Positions 34,597 through 45,500 of a stretch of 64,000 nucleotides of DNA are shown in pieces. Source of the stretch: Bacteroidales bacterium (lineage in GTDB: Bacteria; Bacteroidota; Bacteroidia; Bacteroidales; Paludibacteraceae); NCBI GenBank assembly GCA_021371875.1, contig JAJFVH010000120.1, forward strand, positions 1-64,000, in the 5' to 3' direction. Position 1 is the stretch's first letter, and each line of letters begins with the position of its first letter. Below the pieces are notes generated by a model. It made no database searches. It saw nothing but the letters and a program-made list of their open reading frames with translations, and had not been told where the DNA came from. A program made the position numbers and the translations under genes.

Positions 34597-35913
34597 CTAC
34601 AAGTTTCGTACAAGTTCTTGCGCAATTGCACACCATCTGGTAGCATTTAATGGATTATTCCCAAGAGTATGATTATCTTTCATAATTAGTTCCACTCGAC
34701 AATTTTTTGTTACTTTTAATTTTTTCTCTAAATCCATACGAATCTCATTTTCATTTATATAATTATTAGCCAATGGAGTTGGACTAGGTTTTAAAGACAT
34801 CACAAAATTATTTTCCAAGTACTCGGCCATTAAAGGAACATTTGCCCAGGGGGAAACGGAAACTCGTCTAAGATTAGGTATTTGTTTTATATAATCCCAA
34901 CGTGGGTCAAGCGGTTCACAGCAACCATAACAATTTAGACCGAAACGTTCTAATATTGTCTTTTGATACGGAAAAATAAATTCACCAAACATCTCAGGAG
35001 ATACTCCAACAGTTTCCTGACTTTCACAAAAACCCCACATATCGGAAACTTTAACCTTTTGAGTTGAAGATATTTCTTTGGGTAATTGATTTGTCCAACC
35101 AAATCCCCCAGAACCAACATAAGTGCCACCAGTATTTAATGATAATAGACTATTATTTTCTAAAAAGTCTAACTTTTTATGAACTGATTCTGTCAAAAAA
35201 TTCATCATTTTATGAACCCAATCAGGATAAACTATTAGATCCATCATAAAGTTTTCTAATCCCCGTAGTTTTATAAAATCCCAAGTCATCCCTAATGTCC
35301 ACCACCAAATTCCGCGTAATTTAACCTCTAAAATTTCATCAAAAATTTCATGAGCGAGTTCAATAATTTTTGTTGTCTTCACATAATCAACTGTAATTTC
35401 CGGATTGGTTATTTTTTGAAAATCAGTTTCATAATTCACTATTGGAGATAAATAGTGGAATGACCCACCTTCACATGTTTGTTCTTTGATTTCTTTTAGT
35501 CCATACTCAGAATCATTATAATAGTAAGGAACATAAAATATAGGTTCAATTACTTTATCATCTTTCATTTCTTTCCCCCAAAAGATTTCTTTACGTAATG
35601 ACATTTCCCAAACACGTAAAAGTGGATCGTTACATTTTATTTGGTCTTGTGTAATAATTTCATTCCAACCATTTTCCGGGTCACAAAATACCAACGGTCT
35701 AACAGATTGAAGATCATTATGTGCTGTCCATAACTTTTTCTTTTCCTCCTCAATTGGGCGATTAGCTAATTCTTTTATTTGGTAAGCAAGTTCTTGTAAT
35801 ATTTCTATTTCTTTTTTAGTGACCTTAAATGATGATGGAATTCCATGCGTATTGCTTAACCCTGCTGCAGTTTGTTCCATTGAAAAGTCTCTGTCTCTTG
35901 AGGTAAATGACAT
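34597..35913 (-). CDS. UroD-like protein, candidate methyl ether methyltransferase
   Basis: A 438-residue cytosolic protein with no signal peptide, and the first gene of the large leftward operon. Its C-terminal half has the UroD/MtaA superfamily pattern (NCYGCCEPLDPRWDYI, about residues 335-350, then RRVSVSPWAN). The N-terminal 200 residues are rich in Trp and Tyr. The CYGCCEP motif offers thiol ligands for zinc. Members of this family lie beside corrinoid proteins in many anaerobes and include demethylases of methyl ethers and amines. Here it is the best candidate for taking methyl groups from a methylated sugar, an inference from family and operon position. Confidence 0.65.
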   Translation of the reverse strand: MSFTSRDRDFSMEQTAAGLSNTHGIPSSFKVTKKEIEILQELAYQIKELANRPIEEEKKKLWTAHNDLQSVRPLVFCDPENGWNEIITQDQIKCNDPLLRVWEMSLRKEIFWGKEMKDDKVIEPIFYVPYYYNDSEYGLKEIKEQTCEGGSFHYLSPIVNYETDFQKITNPEITVDYVKTTKIIELAHEIFDEILEVKLRGIWWWTLGMTWDFIKLRGLENFMMDLIVYPDWVHKMMNFLTESVHKKLDFLENNSLLSLNTGGTYVGSGGFGWTNQLPKEISSTQKVKVSDMWGFCESQETVGVSPEMFGEFIFPYQKTILERFGLNCYGCCEPLDPRWDYIKQIPNLRRVSVSPWANVPLMAEYLENNFVMSLKPSPTPLANNYINENEIRMDLEKKLKVTKNCRVELIMKDNHTLGNNPLNATRWCAIAQELVRNL

Positions 35914-36564
35914 GATTATAATATTTTATAGAATTTTTGTAATTAATTGAGTTTAATTATACACGATAGCATACGTATAATTATTCGACAAAATTAAAAC
36001 ATTCTTTACTCAATGACTTTATAAATATTACTTTGAAATATAATAGAATTCTAACTTAACTTCATGTCCAGGTTTCGAGGAGTTTCATATTAAACTTGAA
36101 ACTCATTAAAATAGAATCAACTTGATAAACAAAAATTTGAACCTGAATTCAGAAAACATAGAAAACTTATTTAAACTTTATTCTCTCAACTAGGCGATCA
36201 ATTCTTTTGGAAAGAAATTACGCAAAAACAGTTACAGGAATTTCAAGCCGAATAATTTCTAAAATTTCTGCTGTTACAGCTTTACGATATTTCAATTTTT
36301 AAAATAATAAACAAATCAACAACCTCAAGTAGGCATTAGATTGTTAATCGAACAAAAAGTTAAATAAAAATTTAATTTTTAAGGTGAGAAAATATAAGCT
36401 CGATAAACAGTATTTTTGCGAAAAACTGTCAAAGAATAGAAAGTCAAATAAAAAAACATTTTCATTTTTTTTCAACGTTTTTTTATAGAACAGTCAGAAT
36501 AAATTATATTGCAACTTTGCATCATATTAAATCTAATATTTAGAAACAATTAAATTTAAATTTT
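35914..36564. promoter_or_regulatory. Divergent intergenic region with operon promoter
   Basis: No gene was found in 651 AT-rich bp between the leftward 12-gene operon and the rightward malectin gene. CAAAATTA at 35989-35996 is the reverse complement of TAATTTTG, a good -7 element for the leftward operon with a leader of about 70 nt; a -33 element is not clear. A short stretch near 36190-36300 reads as a broken frame (LGDQFFWKEITQKQL then stop) and may be a decayed gene. Nothing else was recognised. Confidence 0.4.
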
Positions 36565-37947
36565 ATGAAAAAACTTACATTCTTTTTAATGAGTATCATT
36601 TTTTGTAGCATGATTTATGCAGCTAATTATGATTATCCTGTATGGAAAATTAATTGTGGCTTTCGTGGTGCTAATGCTCAAGACCCAGATCAAACAAATG
36701 GAGCTATTCAAGGATTTGTACCTGACACTTTTGCTGTGAAAGGAGATGCGTTATGGTATTGGGGTCTTTCAGACAATACAATGTCAACTGCCGGAGTTAC
36801 AAATGCGGCTCCTTCTCGAGTTTATCAATATTGTCGTTTTGCATGGTCTGGTGATACTGAGTATCAAATTACAGGATTAGTGCCTGGCCAAAATTATCGT
36901 GTACGATTACATTGGGCTGAAGAGCATGCTCAAAATGCAGAAGGGAAACGATTGATGGATATTAAAATACAAAATCAATATCAGGATGTTGATTTTGATA
37001 TTTTTAAAGAAGCCGGCGATTTAACAAATAAAGCTGTAGTAAGAGATTATGATGATATTGCTGCTGATGCAAATGGCAAAATTGATATATTATTTGTTCA
37101 AAAAACACAACTTGCAGTAATATATGCAATTGAAATTTATTCTGCAGTACCACCAGTTGTTCCAACTAGTTATAAATATCCTGTTTGGAAAATAAACTGT
37201 GGCTTCAGAGGTGCCAATGCTCAAGATCCAGATCAAACAAATGGAGCCATTCAAGGGTTTGTTCCAGATACTTTTGCTATAAAAGGAGATGCACTTTGGT
37301 ATTGGGGAGTAAGTGATAATCAGATGTCAACTAATGGAGTTACAAATGCTGCCCCATCTAGAGTTTATCAATACTGTCGTTTTGCATGGTCTGGTGATAC
37401 CGAGTATAAAATTACAGGATTAGTATCAGGGAGAAACTATATGGTAAGGCTCCATTGGGCTGAGGCTGTAGGCACATTATTGGGACAGCGTTTAATGGAT
37501 GTTAAAATGCAGGGGCAATATCAAGATGTTGATTTTGATATTTACAAAGAAGCAGGCAATCATGATAATTTAGCGGTGGTGAGAGATTACCCAGACATTG
37601 CCGCCGATGCTAATGGAAATATTGATATAACATTTGTCCCTAAAGTCAATTTAGCTACAATTTATGCTATTGAAATTTATTCAGATGTGGCGACTAATGT
37701 ATCACCCATTACAATAAATAATAGAGTTAAAGTTATTAAAATGCAGAACAATCAAATCAAAATAGAATCTTTTAATGGTAAAATTGCAGATGTTGATATT
37801 TTTAATATTAATGGTCAAACAGTGTATTCAAAATCTGGAATAAACAATAATCAGATGAATATAGATGTTAATAAATTCTTAAAAGGAGTTTATGTAGTAA
37901 AAGTTAATGTCAAAGGAGAGACTATCTCACAGAAAATAATTCTTTGA
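36565..37947 (+). CDS. Secreted protein with two malectin-like domains and T9SS tail
   Basis: A 460-residue protein. A signal peptide (1-20) is followed by two near-identical domains (about 22-193 and 204-375). Both begin YPVWKINCGFRGANAQDPDQ and contain RVYQYCRFAWSGDTEY and RLHWAE, the malectin/carbohydrate-binding pattern. A Por sorting domain (about 385-460; VDIFNINGQTVY, GVYVVKV) ends the protein. No catalytic motif is seen. It most likely binds glycan at the cell surface or in the secretome. The internal duplication is recent, since most residues match. It is transcribed away from the main operon. Confidence 0.8.
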   Translation: MKKLTFFLMSIIFCSMIYAANYDYPVWKINCGFRGANAQDPDQTNGAIQGFVPDTFAVKGDALWYWGLSDNTMSTAGVTNAAPSRVYQYCRFAWSGDTEYQITGLVPGQNYRVRLHWAEEHAQNAEGKRLMDIKIQNQYQDVDFDIFKEAGDLTNKAVVRDYDDIAADANGKIDILFVQKTQLAVIYAIEIYSAVPPVVPTSYKYPVWKINCGFRGANAQDPDQTNGAIQGFVPDTFAIKGDALWYWGVSDNQMSTNGVTNAAPSRVYQYCRFAWSGDTEYKITGLVSGRNYMVRLHWAEAVGTLLGQRLMDVKMQGQYQDVDFDIYKEAGNHDNLAVVRDYPDIAADANGNIDITFVPKVNLATIYAIEIYSDVATNVSPITINNRVKVIKMQNNQIKIESFNGKIADVDIFNINGQTVYSKSGINNNQMNIDVNKFLKGVYVVKVNVKGETISQKIIL

Positions 37948-37963
37948 AATAATTTATAAAATT

Positions 37964-38006
37964 AAAAGGCAAAGTCGGTTTTTATAATAGACTTTGCCTT
38001 TTTTAT
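37964..38006 (+). terminator. Terminator after the malectin gene
   Basis: A perfect 13-bp inverted repeat, AAAAGGCAAAGTC (37964-37976) and GACTTTGCCTTTT (37990-38002), is followed by further T residues. Confidence 0.85.
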
Positions 38007-38029
38007 ATTATCTTTTTTTCAAAATGAAC

Positions 38030-38125
38030 TAACTTTGTATTATAATATAAATATAAAAGCCCCATCTAATAAAAATTTAAAATTCTTCAGATCACTAAAT
38101 AGCTATAATTAAATCAATACCTTTG
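38030..38125 (+). promoter_or_regulatory. Two -7 elements upstream of the sugar porter
   Basis: TAACTTTG at 38030-38037 and TACCTTTG at 38118-38125 both match TAnnTTTG and read towards the transporter. Neither has a clear -33 TTTG at the usual distance. The second would give a leader of about 130 nt. The 316-bp gap between the malectin gene and the porter holds nothing else besides the terminator. Confidence 0.4.
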
Positions 38126-38263
38126 TTTAATAAATTATGATAATCGAAGAATTTAATTTTCATGGAGCCTAAATAATATCTCAATATAATTTTTTATATA
38201 TCTTGATAAAATGTTAGTAAAATTATCAGAATGCCTTAAAAACTTCTTAAAATCAACAAATAT

Positions 38264-39628
38264 ATGGACACTGAAAAAAAGAATATTTATTTTGTTTACA
38301 TAATCTGTTTTATCGTTTCTTTGGGTGGTTTGATGTTTGGATTCGATCTTGGAATAATAACTGGAATAATTCCTTATATCGAAAAGCAATTTTCTCTTTC
38401 AGGTTTTAATCTAGGATGGGTTGTTGCTGTTTTTGAATTAGGTGCAATGGTTGGCGCATTTACCATCATTAAACTTGCTGATTTAGTTGGTAGAAAAAAG
38501 ACTATGCTTTTTTGTTCTTTTTTTCTAATTGTTACTGCCTTTGGAGTTGCTTTTGCTTCAACAGCAATATATTTAAGCATTTTTCGCTTTATACAAGGAT
38601 ATTTTGTGGGAGCTGTATCAATACTTTCCCCTATGTATATAGCTGAAATTGCTCCAAAAAACATGCGTGGGAGGTTAGTTTCAATCAATCAATTAACTAT
38701 TATTATGGGGATATTTTTTGCTAGTTGTAGCAATTATTACCTAGGGGTTAATAATTTGGATAGCAATTGTTGGAGATATATGTTTCTATCTGCGGCTATT
38801 CCTGCTCTTATATTTTTTCTTTTATTATTCATTATTCCAGAAAGTCCACGTTGGTTAATCATTTTTGGAAAAGATATAAGTCGTGCAAAGTTAGTTCTAC
38901 AAAGAACACAACCTATTAAAACAAAAATTGAGGATGAGATGAAAGAAATTGAAAAATCTGTTCAAGAAAAAACTTCTTTTAATCTGTCCTATAAAAAGAT
39001 TTTAAGTAAAACATATTTACCAATTCTTTTAGTAGGTATTTGTATTGCTTTTTTGCAACAACTTTGCGGGATTAATAATGTCACTCCCTATATGCAAAAA
39101 ATATTCTTAATGGCAGGTATAAAATTAGAGGATGGTCTATTTAATGCGATTTTTGTACAACTGGTATTCTTCCTGTCAACTATAATTGCGATTTTATTAA
39201 TTGACCGAATGGGTAGAAGATTATTAATGCTTATGGGTACGGCGTTGATGGCAGTATCACTGCTTATATTATCGATTGTTTTCAATAATCCACAGAGTGG
39301 TATTTTCATCTTTATTATAATTATGATTTATATTGGATCTTTCGGGTTTACTTTGGGTCCTGTTGTTTGGGTATTAATTTCAGAAATGTTTCCACCAGAA
39401 ATTAGAGGAAAAGCTATGGGTATATCTTCCGCTTCACTTTGGTTGGCAACTTTTTTTGTTGTTCTAATATCACCAAGTTTGCTGAAAATTGGAGCAAGTT
39501 TCAACTTTATTATATTTAGTATACTGAATGTATTTGGGTTTTTGTTCTGCTTGAAGTTTTTGCCAGAAACAAAAGGGAAAACACTAGAGGAGATGGATGA
39601 GGTGTGGAGAAAAAAGCCACAAAAATGA
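38264..39628 (+). CDS. MFS sugar:proton symporter (XylE-like)
   Basis: A 454-residue inner-membrane transporter with 12 predicted helices. Sugar-porter signatures are present: GFDLGIITG in helix 1, DLVGRKK after helix 2, PESPRW at the central loop, DRMGRR in the second half and PETKGKTLEEMD at the C-terminus. These match the xylose/arabinose/glucose porter family. It would import the monosaccharides released by the locus. It converges with the AraC gene and has its own leader. Confidence 0.9.
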   Translation: MDTEKKNIYFVYIICFIVSLGGLMFGFDLGIITGIIPYIEKQFSLSGFNLGWVVAVFELGAMVGAFTIIKLADLVGRKKTMLFCSFFLIVTAFGVAFASTAIYLSIFRFIQGYFVGAVSILSPMYIAEIAPKNMRGRLVSINQLTIIMGIFFASCSNYYLGVNNLDSNCWRYMFLSAAIPALIFFLLLFIIPESPRWLIIFGKDISRAKLVLQRTQPIKTKIEDEMKEIEKSVQEKTSFNLSYKKILSKTYLPILLVGICIAFLQQLCGINNVTPYMQKIFLMAGIKLEDGLFNAIFVQLVFFLSTIIAILLIDRMGRRLLMLMGTALMAVSLLILSIVFNNPQSGIFIFIIIMIYIGSFGFTLGPVVWVLISEMFPPEIRGKAMGISSASLWLATFFVVLISPSLLKIGASFNFIIFSILNVFGFLFCLKFLPETKGKTLEEMDEVWRKKPQK

Positions 39629-39675
39629 GTTCTTATATAAAAAGGTAATGACGCCAAAAATGGTTGGTTTTTTTA

Positions 39676-40644
39676 TTATTCGATCGTCATTTGTAAGTCT
39701 TTCACTTGAATTTGAAATAGTTGTTTATATTGACTCGGCGAAAAACCCGTATGTTTTTTGAAAGTATCGGAAAAATGTTGAATTGATGAGAATCCACAAT
39801 CATATGAAATGTTAGTAAGGGATACATTAGATGATTTTATCATCTCAATTGATTTGAGAATTCTCATTTCAATCAGAAAATTAATTGGAGTAAGACCGGT
39901 ATTATTCTTACAGTGTTCTATAAAGCTTGTAATACCATAATTCATATGTTCAGCCATTTCTTCAATTGTCCAAGCGCGACTAATATCTTGTAATACAAAG
40001 TCTTTTAACTTTTCAATTGAAAATTCTCTCTCACATTTTTTTTCAATAATAGAATTAGTAAAACCTCTTACCGAATGAATAAAGAGTTCTTCTATGCAAT
40101 TACCAACCCTTGTTGAGCTTCCAATAGTTGGTTTAATTAATTCAGTGAAAAGTTCTGAAAACAAATCTGATAATTTTGATTCCCTAAACACGTGACAAGA
40201 TTTATGTTTAAGAATATTACCAATATCACGTTGTTCATTTAAAGGTATTTTTGACCAATATCCAAGGTCCAAATCCTCATTATTGCTAAAGATATTTGGT
40301 TTAATAATTATCCAAGAAAGAATACCTAAATCTAAAAAACCCGATTTACTTCCATGATTTTCCCATGGACAAGTAATAAAAGCATCACCCGGGAAAAGAA
40401 CATAAGTTTTATCCTCTACCACCCATTCATATTTCCCTTTATGAACATAACAAAACTCAATACCCTTATTTATATGTAAGTCAAGGGAGCCTCTCTTGAT
40501 TTTTGAAAATTTCTGTTTAGCAAATTCAAGTATATAAGGATATGGTGACAAGTAGTTTTTGTCTAAAACATGTTTCCTAACTTCAGGTAAAGCATCAAAT
40601 ATCTTTGCATCATTGTTAACGATTATAAAATAATCTTGCGGCAT
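39676..40644 (-). CDS. AraC-family transcriptional regulator
   Basis: A 322-residue regulator. Residues 20 to about 190 form a cupin-like sensor domain (FCYVHKGKYEWVVEDKTYVLFPGDAFI). The last 100 residues are the double helix-turn-helix of the AraC/XylS family (MAEHMNYGITSFIEHCKNN-type first HTH, and ISYDCGFSSIQHFSDTFKKHTGFSP-type second HTH). It lies inside the glycan locus next to the porter and SusD, so it is the likely local activator responding to a released sugar. No hybrid two-component or ECF sigma regulator is present in the locus. Confidence 0.9.
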   Translation of the reverse strand: MPQDYFIIVNNDAKIFDALPEVRKHVLDKNYLSPYPYILEFAKQKFSKIKRGSLDLHINKGIEFCYVHKGKYEWVVEDKTYVLFPGDAFITCPWENHGSKSGFLDLGILSWIIIKPNIFSNNEDLDLGYWSKIPLNEQRDIGNILKHKSCHVFRESKLSDLFSELFTELIKPTIGSSTRVGNCIEELFIHSVRGFTNSIIEKKCEREFSIEKLKDFVLQDISRAWTIEEMAEHMNYGITSFIEHCKNNTGLTPINFLIEMRILKSIEMIKSSNVSLTNISYDCGFSSIQHFSDTFKKHTGFSPSQYKQLFQIQVKDLQMTIE

Positions 40645-40860
40645 GATTTTTTATTTTGAATAGAAATTATAAACTGTTACAAATAAAGAAATAAAACTTG
40701 ACAAAATAAAGTCAATTGAGATTTTGAAGATGCGAATTATATATTATTATGTTTTAGAAAAAAAATGATTAGGATTTGATTTTAAGGTGTAAGAAAATAA
40801 AATCCATAAGTGAATTTTTTCTTTCTTTATTTTATAATTAATTTCAATCAACTTGATAAA

Positions 40861-40905
40861 TTTATAAAAAATCCCGGCAAAAAAATTACCGGGATTTTTT
40901 ATAAA
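40861..40905 (-). terminator. Terminator of the susCD transcript
   Basis: A perfect 17-bp inverted repeat pairs 40861-40877 with 40889-40905 (core AATCCCGG and CCGGGATT) around an 11-nt loop. It lies 23 bp after the susD stop on the minus strand and is symmetric, so it may also act on the other strand. Confidence 0.85.
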
Positions 40906-40927
40906 TTATATTGTCAATTAAATCTAC

Positions 40928-42484
40928 TTACCACCCTGGATTTTGAGTGAGATTCGGATCTAAATCAATTTCTGTCTGAATAATAGGTTTATATTTATCT
41001 AACGATGGTCTAAATGGTTTTTTATTAAATTCATAGTCTCTTTTTCTCAAAATATCAACCTTGTTTGGATCATCTAAGTACCCCCAACGTAATAAATCAA
41101 ACCAACGCTGACCTTCTCCACCTAATTCCACTATACGTTCATGTTCAATTTGTAAACGCATCTGATCTTGAGTTAAGCTTGGTTTTGCAATTGTCAATGG
41201 AACAACATTAACACTATGCCGTGCTCTTACCATATCAATATATTTGTATGCTTCTTGGGTTTGCCCTAGTTCATTTAAACATTCAGCATACATTAGCAAC
41301 ACATCTGCATAGCGGATGATTCGACGATTAATAGGCGAATTTTCATCTTCTTTAGTTTGGTGATAGCCATTAGTGTACTTTTTGTACCATATCTCAGGAA
41401 TTTTTCCACCAATTGTATCGGTGCTTCCTCCTAAAATTTTAAAAGACTTACCATACCATACTTGAGAAGTATCGCATAAGAGCGTCATTAATTTCCTGGG
41501 ATCATGTTTCCCATCAACCGTAAGATCAGTAAATTCATTCATAAAAAATGCTGAAGGTCTTACATCGGAATTCCCACCAACTGTTAAGGGAGCAAAATCC
41601 TCTGCAGATCTTTCTCCAGTCGCTTGAGTTGAGGTATATCTTGCCGCAAAAGAAGTATTATTCTGATTTGAGAATGTTATTTCAAAGATTGATTCTTTAT
41701 TATATTCATTTTTGTCAGTAAAATTATCAGTAAAATCATCAACTAGGCCATATTTTTTTGAATCTATAATAGCAAAAAATGCATCCTTCGCTTTTAAATA
41801 ATCATGCTTTAGGAGGTACATTTTCCCCAGTTGAGCATATGCTGCTGCTTTTCTGACACGACCAGTTTCATTTGTTGAAACATCCCATGGCAAATTTGGT
41901 ATGGCAGAATTTAGATCGGAAATACATTGATCATAAATTTCATCTGGTGTCGCATTAGTTGGTTTTTCTTGACCATCGATAGATGGAATCAACATCAAAG
42001 GAGGACGACCATAAATTATCACAATATTATAGTAAAATAATGCTCGAAAAAAATAGGCTTCAGATATATATCGATTTTTGATATCATTATCCATATTAAT
42101 ATCTGGAACATATTTTAAAACTTTATTTGCTTTTTGGATTCCTTTGAAGTTATCGCCCCAAGTTTCATAACACCAACCATAATTTGATATAATAAATTGA
42201 CAATATTGTTCCCAATCTGGCCACCAATTTAAGGTCATAATACCTAAATCTGACCTTGTTTCGTTTTCAATAATAAACCACTCTCTATAAGTTCCCTCAA
42301 GAAGTAAAGTGTTATAAATTGCGACAACTCCTGACCATGCGTCAGCTGGAGATTTATAAAAATCTTCTGATGTCAATTTATTAGGATTTGGGACATCTAA
42401 GAAATTATTACCAAAGAAATTTGCATCACTACAACTAAACATCAAAAAAGTGATAAAAATTGATAAAAATATAGACTTTTTCAT
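40928..42484 (-). CDS. SusD/RagB-family glycan-binding lipoprotein
   Basis: A 518-residue surface lipoprotein that forms the lid of the SusC transporter. The start ATG at 42484 gives a lipoprotein signal (MKKSIFLSIFITFLMFSCSD) with lipobox Cys17. The N-terminal TPR-rich half and the C-terminal ligand half are intact, with family motifs FFRALFYYNIVIIYG, RYADVLLMYAECLNELG and RWFDLLRWG. It lies 26 bp after the susC stop. The ligand is presumably an oligosaccharide with beta-linked backbone, given the neighbours, but cannot be read from sequence. Confidence 0.9.
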   Translation of the reverse strand: MKKSIFLSIFITFLMFSCSDANFFGNNFLDVPNPNKLTSEDFYKSPADAWSGVVAIYNTLLLEGTYREWFIIENETRSDLGIMTLNWWPDWEQYCQFIISNYGWCYETWGDNFKGIQKANKVLKYVPDINMDNDIKNRYISEAYFFRALFYYNIVIIYGRPPLMLIPSIDGQEKPTNATPDEIYDQCISDLNSAIPNLPWDVSTNETGRVRKAAAYAQLGKMYLLKHDYLKAKDAFFAIIDSKKYGLVDDFTDNFTDKNEYNKESIFEITFSNQNNTSFAARYTSTQATGERSAEDFAPLTVGGNSDVRPSAFFMNEFTDLTVDGKHDPRKLMTLLCDTSQVWYGKSFKILGGSTDTIGGKIPEIWYKKYTNGYHQTKEDENSPINRRIIRYADVLLMYAECLNELGQTQEAYKYIDMVRARHSVNVVPLTIAKPSLTQDQMRLQIEHERIVELGGEGQRWFDLLRWGYLDDPNKVDILRKRDYEFNKKPFRPSLDKYKPIIQTEIDLDPNLTQNPGW

Positions 42485-42510
42485 TGTATTGTTAAATATT
42501 TGTTTGTACA

Positions 42511-45500
42511 TTAAAAAGAAAATTGAAAACCGCCTTGAATATTTAAAGGAACCGGGTATGTATTTCCATCATAACCATAAAGAAATGGTAAAGAACCTTT
42601 GAAATCTACATTCCAACCAGTATAATTGGTGATTGTAAATATATTCTCAGCTGAAACATATATTCTAAACTTATTAATATTAAGTTTCTTTATTATATTT
42701 ATTGAATTTAGATCATACCCCAATTGGATATTACCAAATCGAAGAAAAGATCCGTCTTGTAAATATCTGTCAGTATAACTTATTATCGAACTTCCTGCCC
42801 TTGGTAATGAATATTTATTATTCGGATTTTCAGGTGACCAAGAAACATTAAATAACCCTCTTTTGAAATTTCCATCCACAGAAGATGTATTTGTAAGGCT
42901 ATATTCTAATGAATTATAAACCTTTCTTCCTATATTTCCATATAAAAACATTGATAAATCAAAAGCTTTATATCCCAAATTCCATTGTAAACTATATTCC
43001 ATTGTAGGCCATGGACTTCCGCAGAAGACTCTATCTTGATCATTTATATCTCCATCACCATTCATATCAATATATTTGTAATCCCCAGGTATGGCTTTTT
43101 TACCCAAGACAGTTATCTTATTTAAATCAGGGTCATTCACTTGATATATTCCATTTGATTTCAATAAATACCATTCTCCAATGGATCGTCCAACTTCTGT
43201 ATGAGTCAATACATTAAAAGCAACATCAGCTGGGATATAAGTATTAGTACCTCCCAATGCAAGAACTTTATTATTTACTGTTGATAAATTTAGCGTTATA
43301 TCAGAATAAAAGTCTTTTGAAAACTTTTCTTTGTAATTGATGGACAATTCAAATCCACTATTAGCTACAGATCCTGCATTTGTCATTATTTTTGAATATG
43401 GATCCAAATTGGCGGGTGTATTACCCGTATAATATGGTATAGAAACGTAAGCTAATAAGTCAACATTTTTATTATAGTAATAATCGAAGGTAATCCCCAA
43501 TTTATTGTTAAACAAGTAAGTGTCAAAACCGATATTTGATGATATTTTTTGTTCCCATTTTATATTTTGATCAACAATTGTTTGGTCCGATTTTCCACTA
43601 TAATCTATTTTCTCATTATTCCCAAACATATATATCAAATTAGACTGAAGATAAGGTGAATATAACCAATTCCCAATTTCTTGATTTCCCAATTCCCCAT
43701 AACTTCCCCTTATTTTGAAATCATCAATAAATGGGATATTGAAAAATTTCTCTTTACTGGTTCTCCAAGCCAAAGAGACTGAAGGGAAATAGCCATATCT
43801 GTTAGCTATACTAAAACGACTTGAACCATCAGTTCTTAAACTTCCTGTAAAATAGTAACGTTGATCATAATTATAAGTGATACGACCTAAATAAGATCGT
43901 AATGTGTTAATCTCAATATCCTGAGATGTATTATTCACCGAAGTTGCATTACTTAATGTAAAATAATACTTTCCATTTTGGTCAACTAAAACATCATTCA
44001 TAACAATGTTGGTTGTATTATAACTAAAATATTGTTCTGTATAACCGACCAATGCATTTATTGAATTATTATTAATAGTTTTATTAAACTCTAAGAGGTG
44101 TTCCATTAAATAGTTTTCATTAATTCCTCTTAAATCTGAAATTGAAGAACGGTCATAATCTCGTAAATTAGTTTTTAAAACTTTGGATTGAGTATTATTA
44201 ATATTAAAATTCAAATCTGTTCCTAAATTTAAACGATATTTTAACCAACTTGTAAATGGAACTTCAACTGATACTGATGCCATTACATGATAATTTTTAT
44301 TCATATTAAATGTTTTATCTCTTTGAGCTACCAAATTTGAATTTCCAGTCATTTCTTTAATAGAATTTGCATCACCCAATGCATAATTACCATTTACATC
44401 ATAAACCGGCAATGTAGGAGGTAAACCAGCTGCTTGTGCCCAAGCTCCGCCGCCTCCGGCAGTACCAGCCTGAGAATTCGAGAACAACAAATTCTCGCTC
44501 AATTTGAACCATTTACTATCCCATGTAGTATTTATTCGTGCGTTAAAACGACTATAATCTGTACCAATTACAATTCCATTTTGTTTTAAATAATTTGTTG
44601 ATGCACGATACGAAAATCCTTGATCTTTTGAAGAACCACTAATTGCAAAATCATATTCATTCTGTGTCCCAATTTGAAGTGCTTGTTTGTACCAATCTGT
44701 GTTGACAGTACTATCTTTGACTATTGGCATTTTTTTTAAATAAATAGCACCATAAGCATTCTTATATTGGGCCTCGTGCATTTTCAACCATTCTTCGGTT
44801 TCCATAACTTCGAATGGACGTTGAACAATTTGATTGTTTGTTCGATATGTAAAATCAATTTTCTTTTCCCCTTTCTTCCCCTGTTTTGTCGTCACTATAA
44901 TAACTCCATTAAATGCTCTAGAACCATAAATTGCAGCAGCCGATGCATCTTTTAAAACTTGAATACTTTCAATATCATTTGGATTAAAACTGTTTGAATC
45001 GTCGGTAGGGATTCCATCAATTACGAATAATGGGTTAGATGAAGTATAAAAGCTTCCTACACCACGCATAAAAATTTGTCCTTTATCGCCAGGTGCTGCG
45101 GATGTCTTAACAGAAACTCCTGCAATTCTACCTTGTAGAACATCAGTAATACTATTTTTGCTCCCATTTATTGCATCTTTCATGTTTACAACACTTACTG
45201 CTCCAGTCAAATCTTTTTTCTTAACTGTTGAATAACCGATTGCAACAACCTCATCAAGAAGCTTTGAGGAAGGGTCTAATTCAACTTTAATATAATCTCG
45301 TTTGCCTATAAGTATTTTTTGCATACTATAACCAATATATGTAAAAATAAGAGTACTATTATCTTGTACATCTAATTCGAAATTTCCATCAATATCACTA
45401 ATTGTACCTCCAGCATTATTTTCAATTTTGATACTAACCCCAGGTAAAGGTATATTTCCCTTTTCAACCACCTTTCCATTTATCTTCCTCGGGAAAGCAG

